From positions 7,282 to 71,281 of the forward strand of contig CAZNHL010000011.1 in the NCBI GenBank assembly GCA_964572965.1: a stretch of 64,000 nt of DNA. Direction: 5' to 3'. The stretch's first letter is position 1. Each line of letters opens with the position of its first letter. This document shows, piece by piece, positions 34,114 to 44,006 of this stretch. The notes below the pieces were generated by a model. That model worked only from the letters and a program-made list of their open reading frames with translations. It ran no database searches and had not been told where the DNA came from. The position numbers were made by a program, and so were the translations under genes. Source of the stretch: CAZNHL01 sp964572965 (GTDB lineage Bacteria > Bacteroidota > Bacteroidia > Cytophagales > UBA9547).

Positions 34114-36555
34114 TTGAAACCACAAAACTACGTTTTCCTTCTATTTCTGACACTATTTTTTTTTAGTGGGTGCGTATCCAGCCGTTTTATAGAAAAAGAT
34201 CAATATTACCTTGATGAAAACTCCATCAGAGGTAATAAAAACATTACCGGAGACGAATTAAAACCATATATAGTTCAGAAGCCCAATAGGAAGTTCCCGA
34301 TTATCGGGACTAAACTCTATGTATATTTTTACTGGTTAGGAAAGAAAAACTACGACACTACCAAGATTAACCGTGAAATAATGGCCACTTATGTTAAGTA
34401 TGGCAAAAAAATCTCTGCAACAGACAGTACTTCAAGGAAATTCAAGCGTCTGCAAAAAAAGAGTTCTAAAAAACTTAACAGACTGCAAACGTCACTGGCG
34501 GAAGGCAACTGGCTTATGCGAACTGCCGGCGAACCTCCTTCTATTTATGATCCGGCTACTACCAAAAGAGCTCAAACCCAAATGGAATTATATGTTAAAT
34601 CCAGGGGATATTTCAAAGGTAATGTAGGACACAAACTTGATACTCTGACAGGCAGAAGAATCAGAGTTACTTATCTGGTTGCAGAAAACCGTCCTCAGGT
34701 TATGCGGAACATTACTTATAAGGTTGAACAGTTTGTGATGGACAGCCTGATAAAAACTTCTGTCAAAAACTCACATTTAAAGTCGGGAGGTATATTCAAC
34801 GAGCAGGAGCTGAAAGATGAACGGGACAGGCTCTACGAACTATTCAGGAATAATGGTTATTACGATTTTCTGCGCCAGTATATATTTGTTGAAGTAGATA
34901 CGTCTGTTGCACCTTATACCATGGATCTCGAATTCTATGTAAGCAAACCCGTAGATCGTAAAGAACACCTTCGCTATAAACTGAAGGATATCTATTTTTC
35001 TTTTGATAAACCTGTAAAAAGCAAGGCAGTCGGTGATACTATCGTCTATGACAATATCTACTATATTTTCTATGGAAAAAAACGCTATTCTACAAAAATG
35101 CTTGATTCTAAAGTCAGGATAAAGCCAGGCCAGTATTACAGTACACGCAATTCATCTTATACTCAATCGCAGTTATCCAATCTGGAAGTTTTTAAGTACA
35201 TCAATTTAGAACAAAAAGCCAATGTACAAGACTCTAGTGTGTCTAGTTATCTTGTTGCAAATTCTTTAAAGAAATATCAAATTTCTGACGAAATAGGCTT
35301 GGTTGTAAGTGAGGGTGTGCCCGGACCGGCGCTAAGTCTTACATTTACCGACAGGAACATGTTCAAAACATGCGAGGTTTTTGACGCTTCTGCCTACTAT
35401 AATATTACAGGACAGGTAGCAGCAACCAATCAGGGTATTTATAGAAGTACCGAATATGGTCTGCGCCTTGGCTATACTTTCCCTCAAATTGTTTTTCCGG
35501 GTAAGTTCAAATACCGTTTTTCTCCTTACAACCCCAAAACAAGAATAACAACAAACTTTAGCTTAACAGACAGGCCGGAATACAGTCGCAGTATCGGTAA
35601 CTTCGGTTATTACTATACATTGCAGCTTAATAAAAATAAAAGGGTATACTTCTATCCTATTGACTTTTACTTGCTTAATACAACACGTTTAGACCCTACC
35701 TTTGAAAAAACGCTGCAAAATACCGGCAACGGATTAATTTACAGTTTCAGGCGTTCATTTGTTACCAGTATGGCTTTAGGCTATACTTATAATGACGTGG
35801 ACCCTTTAATTAACAAAAAATCTAAGTTTTTCAGGGTCAATAGTGACTTCGGCGGCGCTCTTCCGGAGTTACTGAATGAAATTTTACCGCAATCCGATAA
35901 CAACAATACTTTTGATGACCAGACCTTATTCGGTCTTTATTATTATAAGTATTTCAGGATAAACACGGATTTACGTTATTACCAGCCTATTAGTAAAAAG
36001 ACAACTATTATTACCCGACTGAATATGGGTGTGGTTACTCCTGTCAGTAGTACATTGGTACCTTATGAAAAATACTTCTTTGCCGGTGGTATTAGCAGTA
36101 TGCGTGCCTGGACTCCGCGTCGTTTAGGACCGGGGGGCTATATTGCAAGAGACAGCGCCTCTCAAGAATTGAATTATAACTACGAACAACCTGCCAATAT
36201 CCTGCTTGAAGCTAACATTGAGTATCGCTTTAAGCTCATCAAGTTCGTTAACTGGGCATTCTTTTTTGATGCAGGTAATTCATGGCTACTTTTACCTGAC
36301 CCTAAAAAACCGGATGCTGATTTCCAGGTAAATAAGTTTTACCAACAAATAGCCCTGAATACAGGAACAGGTGTCCNNNNNNNNNNTGTCCGTTTTGACT
36401 TTAGCTTCCTTATTGTCCGTTTTGACATGGGGGTTAAAATCTTAGATCCTGCCCGGCCTTTCGGTGATTATTATGTATTTAAAACCGACTTCTGGAATAG
36501 TGGAGCTAACTATAGCAGATACGCTATCAACTTTGCGCTGGGTTATCCTTTCTAG
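34114..36555 (+). CDS. BamA/TamA-family outer-membrane assembly lipoprotein
   Basis: I choose a TTG start at 34114 since it yields MKPQNYVFLLFLTLFFFSGC, a lipoprotein signal. The ATG at 34057 in the same frame would place 19 charged residues before it and run into the divergent trmH gene. The product (about 813 residues including N codons) has POTRA-like repeats (about 100-400) and a C-terminal 16-strand-type barrel ending FALGYPF, with the SSMRAWTPRRLGPGG lid motif near the end. It resembles Bacteroidota TamA/BamA paralogues that insert proteins in the outer membrane. Ten N at 36377-36386 interrupt the last barrel strands without breaking the frame. Confidence 0.88.
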   Translation: MKPQNYVFLLFLTLFFFSGCVSSRFIEKDQYYLDENSIRGNKNITGDELKPYIVQKPNRKFPIIGTKLYVYFYWLGKKNYDTTKINREIMATYVKYGKKISATDSTSRKFKRLQKKSSKKLNRLQTSLAEGNWLMRTAGEPPSIYDPATTKRAQTQMELYVKSRGYFKGNVGHKLDTLTGRRIRVTYLVAENRPQVMRNITYKVEQFVMDSLIKTSVKNSHLKSGGIFNEQELKDERDRLYELFRNNGYYDFLRQYIFVEVDTSVAPYTMDLEFYVSKPVDRKEHLRYKLKDIYFSFDKPVKSKAVGDTIVYDNIYYIFYGKKRYSTKMLDSKVRIKPGQYYSTRNSSYTQSQLSNLEVFKYINLEQKANVQDSSVSSYLVANSLKKYQISDEIGLVVSEGVPGPALSLTFTDRNMFKTCEVFDASAYYNITGQVAATNQGIYRSTEYGLRLGYTFPQIVFPGKFKYRFSPYNPKTRITTNFSLTDRPEYSRSIGNFGYYYTLQLNKNKRVYFYPIDFYLLNTTRLDPTFEKTLQNTGNGLIYSFRRSFVTSMALGYTYNDVDPLINKKSKFFRVNSDFGGALPELLNEILPQSDNNNTFDDQTLFGLYYYKYFRINTDLRYYQPISKKTTIITRLNMGVVTPVSSTLVPYEKYFFAGGISSMRAWTPRRLGPGGYIARDSASQELNYNYEQPANILLEANIEYRFKLIKFVNWAFFFDAGNSWLLLPDPKKPDADFQVNKFYQQIALNTGTGVXXXXVRFDFSFLIVRFDMGVKILDPARPFGDYYVFKTDFWNSGANYSRYAINFALGYPF
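36377..36386. other. Assembly gap (10 N) inside the BamA/TamA-like gene
   Basis: The word TGTCC occurs immediately on both sides of the N run. Collapsing the two copies gives TGVRFDFSF in frame, which fits the family, so the contigs probably overlap and nothing is missing. Confidence 0.7.
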
Positions 36556-36663
36556 GACTTGAAAAAAAAACTGAAATTCAAACACAAAACTATTTTGTAA
36601 AGAAGACACAGAAAAAGATGCCTGTGACTTCTTTGGTTATTATTCATAACCTCCTACAAACAA

Positions 36664-36692
36664 AAAATCCGAAACCATTGGCTCCGGATTTT
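36664..36692. terminator. Hairpin between convergent genes
   Basis: AAAATCCG (36664-36671) and CGGATTTT (36685-36692) lie between the outer-membrane protein gene and the convergent GAF/PAS gene, with A/T ends for both strands. Confidence 0.6.
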
Positions 36693-36715
36693 GTCTGTAC
36701 ACACAAACTATTAAA

Positions 36716-38599
36716 TTATACTTTTATCTCTTTGTTGTTCTCAGAAGCTTTCTTCAGATCATCGACTTGCTTCTGCAGTTCCATTGCCTTTCTACGCAAA
36801 TTAGCAACTTCGGTTATATCGGCCTGAATACCCAGAAGGCCTTTTTCCCCGATCGGATCAATAAAGAATGGCATCTTCACAGTAGAAAGCACTTTACCTG
36901 AATCTTCATTCAAATATTCCCGTCTGCCTGATGCGATAATTTCATGTTCTGCTTTCAGCCATTCTGCTGCTTCTTTTTCATCATAGAAGTCAAAATCTGA
37001 TTTACCAATCAGGTCTTCAGCCGAAGGCAGGTCATGGAACTTAGAAACAGCGTCGTTAGCTACAAAGAATTTACCATTATATTGCTTCAGGAACACCTTC
37101 AGCGGAATTTCATTCAATATTTTAATCAGCATAACTTTAGTAGCTGCCATTTCATGGTTCAACTCATTAAGACGTAATTCTTTGGTTTTGATTTCTGTAA
37201 TATCATTAGCAAAACCTAAGATGCGCTCTATCTGGCCATAAGTATTTCTTAATGGATAGAAACCGCTTCTCAGCCACTTATGTGCTGCGTCTTTGTCAAA
37301 ATGTGTAAATACCACCTGCTGAGCTTCACCATTCAGCAAACTGGTCCAGAAAGTATTCAGTTCATTTTCATCATGCTGATTTCTGTCGATCAGGTATATA
37401 AACTTTTTACCCAATAATTCTTTCGGTTCGTAACCCAGGAATTGGGCAAAATTATGGTTCAGCTTAATAATCTCGCCGGCAGGATTTAATTCAAAAGTTG
37501 CAGCCAGTGTATCAAGCGCCTTAAAGACCTCTTCCATTTCCAGGTTGACTTTACCCATTTCTTCCTGGGTAACATAGAGCTCTTCCATACTTTCACGCAT
37601 TCTTTCCTCCTGCTCCATCATCTGCTGCTCACGTGCAATAGATTCATCCAAAAGGAAGCGAGTATGTTCATTTACACGAATGGTGGTAATGCTCTGTGCA
37701 AGCGATTCCGATAAACGCTCAATGAAATCAACTTTATTTGCTTCAAAAGGACGGAAACTAGCCAGTTCAATGACTCCTACCATTTCATCTTTCAGCTTCA
37801 GAGGAATGATAATAATACAGCGTGGACAACCTTCACCAAGACCTGAACCAATTGCTAAATAATCATCCGGAATGTCTGTAAGAAAAATAGTATCTCTTTC
37901 AAGATAACACTGTCCTATCAAACCTTCTCCAATGGAAATTTTTTTATTTTCCAGTCTCTTTTGCTCGTAAGCATAACTTGATATAAGCTCAAGTTTTTTA
38001 TCTTCTTCATTAAAAATAAAAACTCCCCCCTGGCTGGCATCTACATACTTCGTCAGTTTACTGATAATTTCGTCGCATAAAGGCTGTATTTCCGAATGGG
38101 CACTTAATGTTTCTCTGAATTTAGCAAGGCCTTCATTTGTCCAGTTACGCTTTTCTTCAAGGCTCGACTCTTCATCAAATTTCGTTCTTATCTTGCTAAT
38201 GGCTTCATCAACTTTTGCTTCTCCTGTAATATTAGACTTACTGTCGTAAGTACCGTCTTCAATTTTACCTAAAGCCAAAGCAATTTTGTTGATTGATTTT
38301 TCCTTTTCATCCAGATAAATACTAGCAATGTCATCATTATACCTGTTGCTGGCGATGAAATAAACAAGACAATAAAACAAAACAGGCAGGATATCAATCG
38401 CATATGTAAGTGGATAGCGTGAATGTAACTCCAGCCAGCCATTGGCTCCTGAAATTTCTATCAGCCCGGAAATAAAGGTAATTGTAAGGGTAAAAACGAT
38501 CAGAAATGCTACACCAATTCTCCAGCCAAGAAAGGGGATTTTGTTAATCTTAATAAAGTCTCTCATATAAAACGATTGAGGTTGTTCTGGGGTACCCAA
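36716..38599 (-). CDS. Membrane sensor with GAF and two PAS domains, no catalytic output domain
   Basis: The 627-residue protein has two membrane segments (about residues 22-42 and 50-68), a charged linker, a GAF domain (about 165-305, with GEGCPRCIIIIPLKLKDEMV), a coiled coil rich in Glu, Gln and Met (about 318-360) and two PAS domains (about 365-475 and 490-600). It ends in a short coiled coil. I find no histidine kinase, cyclase or phosphatase motif. It may signal through protein contacts or work with a kinase elsewhere. The two-component pair at 48336-50281 is 10 kb away and separate. Monocistronic. Confidence 0.87.
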   Translation of the reverse strand: MGTPEQPQSFYMRDFIKINKIPFLGWRIGVAFLIVFTLTITFISGLIEISGANGWLELHSRYPLTYAIDILPVLFYCLVYFIASNRYNDDIASIYLDEKEKSINKIALALGKIEDGTYDSKSNITGEAKVDEAISKIRTKFDEESSLEEKRNWTNEGLAKFRETLSAHSEIQPLCDEIISKLTKYVDASQGGVFIFNEEDKKLELISSYAYEQKRLENKKISIGEGLIGQCYLERDTIFLTDIPDDYLAIGSGLGEGCPRCIIIIPLKLKDEMVGVIELASFRPFEANKVDFIERLSESLAQSITTIRVNEHTRFLLDESIAREQQMMEQEERMRESMEELYVTQEEMGKVNLEMEEVFKALDTLAATFELNPAGEIIKLNHNFAQFLGYEPKELLGKKFIYLIDRNQHDENELNTFWTSLLNGEAQQVVFTHFDKDAAHKWLRSGFYPLRNTYGQIERILGFANDITEIKTKELRLNELNHEMAATKVMLIKILNEIPLKVFLKQYNGKFFVANDAVSKFHDLPSAEDLIGKSDFDFYDEKEAAEWLKAEHEIIASGRREYLNEDSGKVLSTVKMPFFIDPIGEKGLLGIQADITEVANLRRKAMELQKQVDDLKKASENNKEIKV

Positions 38600-38808
38600 T
38601 TTCCATCATACGCATGTCTGATGTTAAACGATTCAATATTCAACCTTAAAAGGTTCTGATTCACCGTTTAAACATAAAGATGATGGTAAAATCTGTATTA
38701 AAGTTAGTTTTAATCCATTAATAGGCAATAAAGTAATCTAACATTATTGACCGCCTCAAGGTGAAACTATGTGCTAAGCTGTACTCAATCAATTAAAATC
38801 CGGGGCGA

Positions 38809-40818
38809 ATGATTGAGTTAATATTTCCTTATATTAGCGGAATGTTAAGAAGGTTACCAAATTATATCCTGTATATACTCTCAATATACATTACAGGAAT
38901 TGCAGTTTTCACAGTTTTCCGTTTAGTACTGATCTTTACAAACTTAAGCCAGCTGTTTTCAGGAAGTATTCCGGGAAATGAAATCAGTTCGTTGTTATTT
39001 CAGGCTATGTTTATGGGCCTGAGGTTCGATACCGTTATTTCAGGCTACTTATTAATTGTTCCTATCGCAGTTTTGGGACTTACTCATATTGTCAGTTTTA
39101 ACAGAATTATTGTCAATAGAATAACAGCGATATTTATCTCCACCGTATATCCCCTTGCGTTTCTTTTATCAGCACTTGATATTCCTTTTTTCAACCATTT
39201 CATGAGCAGGCTTAATGCAGTCATTTTCAGCTGGGCTCCTAATATGGAATTCGGCCTTAAAATGACTCTGCAGGAACCGAATTTCTACCTCTTTATATTC
39301 CTGTATGCAGGCCTGGCATTTGCATTTATCAGAGTAGCAAAAATAGCCTACAAAAAAAACCTTGAAAAAGAACCTGAATCTGATTTCAATATTCAGCCTG
39401 TACTTGTACCTGTAAAGAGATTTATATTGTTTCTCGTTTTTCTCGCTATAACTATTATCCTTATCAGAGGACGTATCGCAGAAAAAAATCCTATTGTAGT
39501 TGGTACCGCATTTTTTTCAGACTACCCTCTTATCAATCAACTGGGTCTTAACCCTGTATTCACTTTATTGAGAAGTATTCTCGATGAAAACATGGAAGAG
39601 AACAGAGAGCTGAACCTGATGGATACAGAAACTGCCAAGGGCAATGTCAGAAAATGGTTTCATACAGAAAACAACGGCGACAACAGCCCGGTTTCAAGAA
39701 AGGTAAGTCCCGATACCACCCTTACCACCAAACCTAATGTTGTTTTGGTGATCATGGAAAGTATGACTGCCAATAAACTGAAACGCTTTGGAAACCCTCT
39801 GTCAGTGACACCAAACCTGGACAGCCTTGCCAATAATTCATATTGTTTTGAAAATATCTATTCTGCGGGAATTCATACTTTCAACGGCATTTACGGTACA
39901 CTGTTTTCACATCCTGCTTTATTGAAAAAGCACCCTATGGAACAGGTGAATATTAATAAGTATACAGGTTTCTCAAAAGCGCTGAGTCTGAATGGTTATT
40001 CTACCACTTATTTCACAACACATGACGATCAGTTTGATAACGTGGCGGGCTTCCTGAAAAACAGTTATTTTGATGAAATTATCAGCCAGAAGGACTATCC
40101 AAAAGAGCAGGTAATGAGTACCCTCGGTGTGCCGGACCAGTATATGTTCGAGTTTGCAATTCCTAAACTAACAGAGAAAGCAGCTACGGGAAAACCATTT
40201 TTCACCGCATTTATGACAGCAAGTGATCATGAACCTTATATTATCCCTAAAAACACTGCATTCAAAGCGAAACAAAAAGACCATAGAAACCCTATTATTG
40301 AATATGCTGACTGGTCTATCGGGCATTTTATAGAGCTTGCATCAAAAGAGCCTTGGTTTGACAATACCATATTTATTTTTATTGCTGACCATGGCGGCCC
40401 ATACAACGATTACGAATATCATTTGGTACGCAGCATGAACCATGTCCCTTTGATTATACACTCGCCTAAACTGCTGAAACCAAAAACACTGGATGCAATC
40501 GGCGGTCAGATTGATGTGTTCCCGACAGTAATGGATATATTGCAACTACCTTATGTAAACAATACTTTAGGAGTAAATTTACTTAAAGAAGAACGTCCAT
40601 ACATGTATTTCAGCGCTGATGATAAAATTGGCTGTATAGACAAGTCTTACTATTATGTAAAAGATCTGAATGGCCCTGAATATGTTTATAAATATAAAAC
40701 ACCGGGCCAGACTAATTATTTGAAAGAGTACCAAAGTAAAGCTGACAGCATGCGCACTTACGCTTACAGTATGCTGCAAACTTCACAATGGATGATCCAG
40801 AACAGGCTTACAGAGTAA
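38809..40818 (+). CDS. LTA synthase-like membrane sulfatase/phosphoglycerol transferase
   Basis: The 669-residue protein has five membrane segments in its first 230 residues and an extracytoplasmic alkaline-phosphatase-type domain (about 305-640). The metal and nucleophile sites appear in VVLVIMESMTANKL (Glu), SAGIHTFNGIYGTLFSHP (Thr nucleophile), FIFIADHGGPYND and SDHEPYIIP. Family members transfer phosphoglycerol or phosphoethanolamine-type head groups to glycolipids or glycans. In a Gram-negative the acceptor is probably a glycan or lipid, not lipoteichoic acid. It is 13 bases upstream of recQ and may share its transcript. Confidence 0.9.
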   Translation: MIELIFPYISGMLRRLPNYILYILSIYITGIAVFTVFRLVLIFTNLSQLFSGSIPGNEISSLLFQAMFMGLRFDTVISGYLLIVPIAVLGLTHIVSFNRIIVNRITAIFISTVYPLAFLLSALDIPFFNHFMSRLNAVIFSWAPNMEFGLKMTLQEPNFYLFIFLYAGLAFAFIRVAKIAYKKNLEKEPESDFNIQPVLVPVKRFILFLVFLAITIILIRGRIAEKNPIVVGTAFFSDYPLINQLGLNPVFTLLRSILDENMEENRELNLMDTETAKGNVRKWFHTENNGDNSPVSRKVSPDTTLTTKPNVVLVIMESMTANKLKRFGNPLSVTPNLDSLANNSYCFENIYSAGIHTFNGIYGTLFSHPALLKKHPMEQVNINKYTGFSKALSLNGYSTTYFTTHDDQFDNVAGFLKNSYFDEIISQKDYPKEQVMSTLGVPDQYMFEFAIPKLTEKAATGKPFFTAFMTASDHEPYIIPKNTAFKAKQKDHRNPIIEYADWSIGHFIELASKEPWFDNTIFIFIADHGGPYNDYEYHLVRSMNHVPLIIHSPKLLKPKTLDAIGGQIDVFPTVMDILQLPYVNNTLGVNLLKEERPYMYFSADDKIGCIDKSYYYVKDLNGPEYVYKYKTPGQTNYLKEYQSKADSMRTYAYSMLQTSQWMIQNRLTE

Positions 40819-40834
40819 GCACAGATTTTTTTTG

Positions 40835-42979
40835 ATGAATACCGAAACTGTTACGTCTGTCATGCATGATGCTCAAATAGTGCTTAAGCGCTATTTTGGG
40901 TATGATAAATTCAGGCCTATACAGGAAAAAGTCATTGAGACAATCCTAAGCAAAAAGGATTGCCTGGTATTGATGCCGACAGGTGGCGGAAAATCCATCT
41001 GTTTTCAGGTACCGTCAATGATGTTTGATGGCCTGACTCTTGTAATTTCTCCTTTGATTTCTTTAATGAAAGACCAGGTAGAAAGCTTAAAGGCTAATGG
41101 AATTGAAGCAGCTTTCATCAATAGCTCGCTTGAATTTCAGGAAAGCATTGAGATCATGAACAAGTGCAGGAACCGTCAGATAAAGCTGCTGTACGTTTCT
41201 CCCGAAAAACTCCTCTCCGATTTCGAATACCTTGCCAAGCTCAACATTGACCTGATTGCTGTTGATGAAGCACACTGTATTTCCCAATGGGGGCATGATT
41301 TCAGGCCAGAGTACACAAAGCTGCAAATCATCAAAGACAGACTGCCTTATACTCCTATTATTGCGCTTACCGCAACAGCCGATAAAGTAACCAGAAAAGA
41401 CATCTGCGACCAGTTAAACCTTGAAAATCCTGAAGTCTTCATTGCTTCTTTTGACCGCCCGAACCTGAGTTTGAAAATCCGTAAAGGTTTAGGAGAAAAA
41501 GGAAAAAATGAAGAGATTCTTAACTATATAGAAACTAGAAAAGAGGAATCTGGAATCATTTATTGCCTGAGCCGGACCGGTTGTGAAAAGGTAGCTTCTT
41601 ATTTAAAATCACAGGGAATTAACGCAGACTATTACCACGCCGGTATTTCCAACCAAGAACGCAGCCGTGTACAGGAAGATTTTATCAATGACAAGATCAA
41701 TGTCATCTGTGCAACAGTAGCCTTCGGAATGGGGATTGACAAATCCAATGTACGTTGGGTCATCCACTATAACTTACCTAAAAGTATGGAAGGTTATTAT
41801 CAGGAAATCGGCCGTGCGGGCAGAGACGGCCTGAACAGTGACACTGTACTCTATTTCAACAATGGCGATTTAAACATTTTGACCAAATTTGCGGAATCAG
41901 GCGGACAGGCCGAAATGAATGTAGAAAAGCTGAACCGCATGCAGCAATATGCGGAAGCTACTATATGCCGAAGGAAAATACTACTGAGTTATTTTGGAGA
42001 AGTGCTTGAAAACGACTGTGGCAATTGCGATATCTGCCGAAATCCACGGCCAAGGTTTGACGGTACTACTTTAGCACAAAAGGCTGTTTCGGCATTGATA
42101 AGGGCTAAAGAAGACATAAAGCCCGATAATCTGATAGAAATCCTGAGAGGTACACGCAGTGAACTGATTATAGCAAGAGGCTATGAAGAACTCAAAACTT
42201 TTGGTGCCGGCCGTGATATAGCTTTTCCGGAATGGCAAAGTTATGTACAGCAGTTTATTCAACTGGGTTTAATCGAAATAGCTTATGACCAGGGCTTTAC
42301 CCTTAAAGTAACTTCTTTCGGGCTTCAGGTTGTAAAAGGCGAAAAAATGATCCAGTTAGTCAAGCCCATTAAGATTGTCATACCTCCTGCCGAAATACGA
42401 AAAGTGGCAGTTTCTTCGTCTGTTGTGCACGACAAGTATTCACAGGATCAATTGTTTGAAGAGCTGAAAAAACTCAGAAGAAGGCTGGCTGCTGAAGAAA
42501 ACATGCCTGCCTATATTGTATTCAGTGATGCCACACTGAAAGAAATGGCCAAAGAACAACCAGACAATGAACTGGATTTTCTGGCGATAAACGGTGTGGG
42601 TCAAAAGAAATATGAACAGTTCGGCTATGATTTCATTAACCTTATCAGGAATTTCAAGATTGACAGCAAGTCTGTCAAAAAAGCAAAAACTGATACTTAT
42701 AACGAAACACTCGATTTATACAAAGCAGGCTTAAGCCCTGACGAAATCGCATTAAGAAGAGGTGTAAGCCCTATTACCATTTACTCTCATATAGCACAGC
42801 TTTACCAGCAGGGAGAAAATATTAACCTCCTGAATTTTGTCACCAAAAAAGAAATTGAAAGAGTAAAAGAGGCACAAAAAGAACTCAATGGCACTGAAAA
42901 AATGAAAGATATCTATGTTTTTCTTAATGAAGAAATAGATTACTTTAAAATCAGACTGGCACTGGCATATAATGCTTAA
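40835..42979 (+). CDS. recQ: ATP-dependent DNA helicase RecQ
   Basis: The 714-residue protein is a full RecQ helicase: Walker A LMPTGGGKSICFQ (about 48-60), DEAHCISQWGHDFRPEY (about 145-161), motif VI QEIGRAGRDG, and the RQC zinc cysteines (CRRKILLSYFGEVLENDCGN, then CDIC). A winged helix and an HRDC domain (about 540-610, VFSDATLKEMA, AINGVGQKKYEQFG) follow, and then a helix-turn-helix extension (LYKAGLSPDEIALRRGVSPI). It unwinds DNA in recombination and repair. I take the ATG at 40835; a TTG directly before it also reads in frame. Confidence 0.96.
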   Translation: MNTETVTSVMHDAQIVLKRYFGYDKFRPIQEKVIETILSKKDCLVLMPTGGGKSICFQVPSMMFDGLTLVISPLISLMKDQVESLKANGIEAAFINSSLEFQESIEIMNKCRNRQIKLLYVSPEKLLSDFEYLAKLNIDLIAVDEAHCISQWGHDFRPEYTKLQIIKDRLPYTPIIALTATADKVTRKDICDQLNLENPEVFIASFDRPNLSLKIRKGLGEKGKNEEILNYIETRKEESGIIYCLSRTGCEKVASYLKSQGINADYYHAGISNQERSRVQEDFINDKINVICATVAFGMGIDKSNVRWVIHYNLPKSMEGYYQEIGRAGRDGLNSDTVLYFNNGDLNILTKFAESGGQAEMNVEKLNRMQQYAEATICRRKILLSYFGEVLENDCGNCDICRNPRPRFDGTTLAQKAVSALIRAKEDIKPDNLIEILRGTRSELIIARGYEELKTFGAGRDIAFPEWQSYVQQFIQLGLIEIAYDQGFTLKVTSFGLQVVKGEKMIQLVKPIKIVIPPAEIRKVAVSSSVVHDKYSQDQLFEELKKLRRRLAAEENMPAYIVFSDATLKEMAKEQPDNELDFLAINGVGQKKYEQFGYDFINLIRNFKIDSKSVKKAKTDTYNETLDLYKAGLSPDEIALRRGVSPITIYSHIAQLYQQGENINLLNFVTKKEIERVKEAQKELNGTEKMKDIYVFLNEEIDYFKIRLALAYNA

Positions 42980-43136
42980 TGCATAAGGCTTAAAGCGGAA
43001 GGCTTTTAGAAAATAGTTATATCTTTTAGCCCATGCTCTGATTGTTTAGGCGTTAAAAAATATCTAACTTGCGACCCGATGCGAAAATAAACACATTCGT
43101 GTCATTTTATTCTTATAGAAATAATATTAATTACTA

Positions 43137-43997
43137 ATGTCATCTTTCAAAAATATCGACAATACTGAATTGCAAAAAGTTGCTTCACAGGTAAGAAGGG
43201 ACATCGTTCGTATGGTGCATGGCGCCAAAGGCGGTCACCCTGGAGGAGCATTGGGCTGTACTGAACTATTTGTTTCTCTGTATTTTAAATACATGAAGCA
43301 TAACCCAAAGCAATTCAGCATGGACGCTATCGGAGAAGATTTATTCTTCCTGTCAAACGGTCACATTAGTGCTGGTTTATACAGTACACTTGCAAGAGTT
43401 GGTTATTTCCCTGTAAGCGAATTGGCTACACACAGAAAAATCAATTCCCGTCTTCAGGGGCACCCTACTCCACATGAGCATCTTGAAGGTGTACGTATGG
43501 CATCAGGTTCCCTGGGTCAAGGCTTGTCAGTAGCAATTGGTGTTGCTCAGGCAAAGAAATTGAATAATGACGACCGCAGCGTTTTCGTTTTGATGGGCGA
43601 CGGCGAATTGCAGGAAGGTCAGATCTGGGAAGCAGCTATGTATGCTCCACACCACAAAGTAGATAACCTGATTGCTTTCGTTGATTACAATGGTCAGCAA
43701 ATTGACGGTCCGTTGAACAAAGTAATGGATTTGTTAAACCTAAAAGCTAAATGGGAAGCTTTCGGTTGGGTAGTTTTGGAATGCGACGGTAACGACTGGG
43801 TTTCATTACATACAGCTATCGAAAAAGCATTAAGCCTGAAAGGACAAGGCAAACCTGTTATTGTTTTAATGAAAACAGAAATGGGTGCCGGTGTTGATTA
43901 CATGATGGGTTCTCACAAATGGCATGGCAACGCGCCAAACGATGAACAATTAGAAAAAGCACTTGTACAGTTAGAAGAAACTCTGGGAGACTATTAA
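43137..43997 (+). CDS. tktA: Transketolase, N-terminal subunit
   Basis: The 286-residue protein is the thiamine-diphosphate-binding half of transketolase. It shows GAKGGHPGGALG (about 29-40), LSNGHISAGLY and the metal/ThDP motif GDGELQEGQIWEA then DYNGQQIDG. The C-terminal half is encoded 1.5 kb downstream (45486-46442), so the enzyme is a two-subunit transketolase transferring two-carbon units in the pentose phosphate pathway. Split transketolases are common in Bacteroidota and archaea, normally as adjacent genes. Here a von Willebrand A protein gene lies between, 9 bases after this stop codon. Confidence 0.95.
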   Translation: MSSFKNIDNTELQKVASQVRRDIVRMVHGAKGGHPGGALGCTELFVSLYFKYMKHNPKQFSMDAIGEDLFFLSNGHISAGLYSTLARVGYFPVSELATHRKINSRLQGHPTPHEHLEGVRMASGSLGQGLSVAIGVAQAKKLNNDDRSVFVLMGDGELQEGQIWEAAMYAPHHKVDNLIAFVDYNGQQIDGPLNKVMDLLNLKAKWEAFGWVVLECDGNDWVSLHTAIEKALSLKGQGKPVIVLMKTEMGAGVDYMMGSHKWHGNAPNDEQLEKALVQLEETLGDY

Positions 43998-44006
43998 TCT
44001 TCAACC

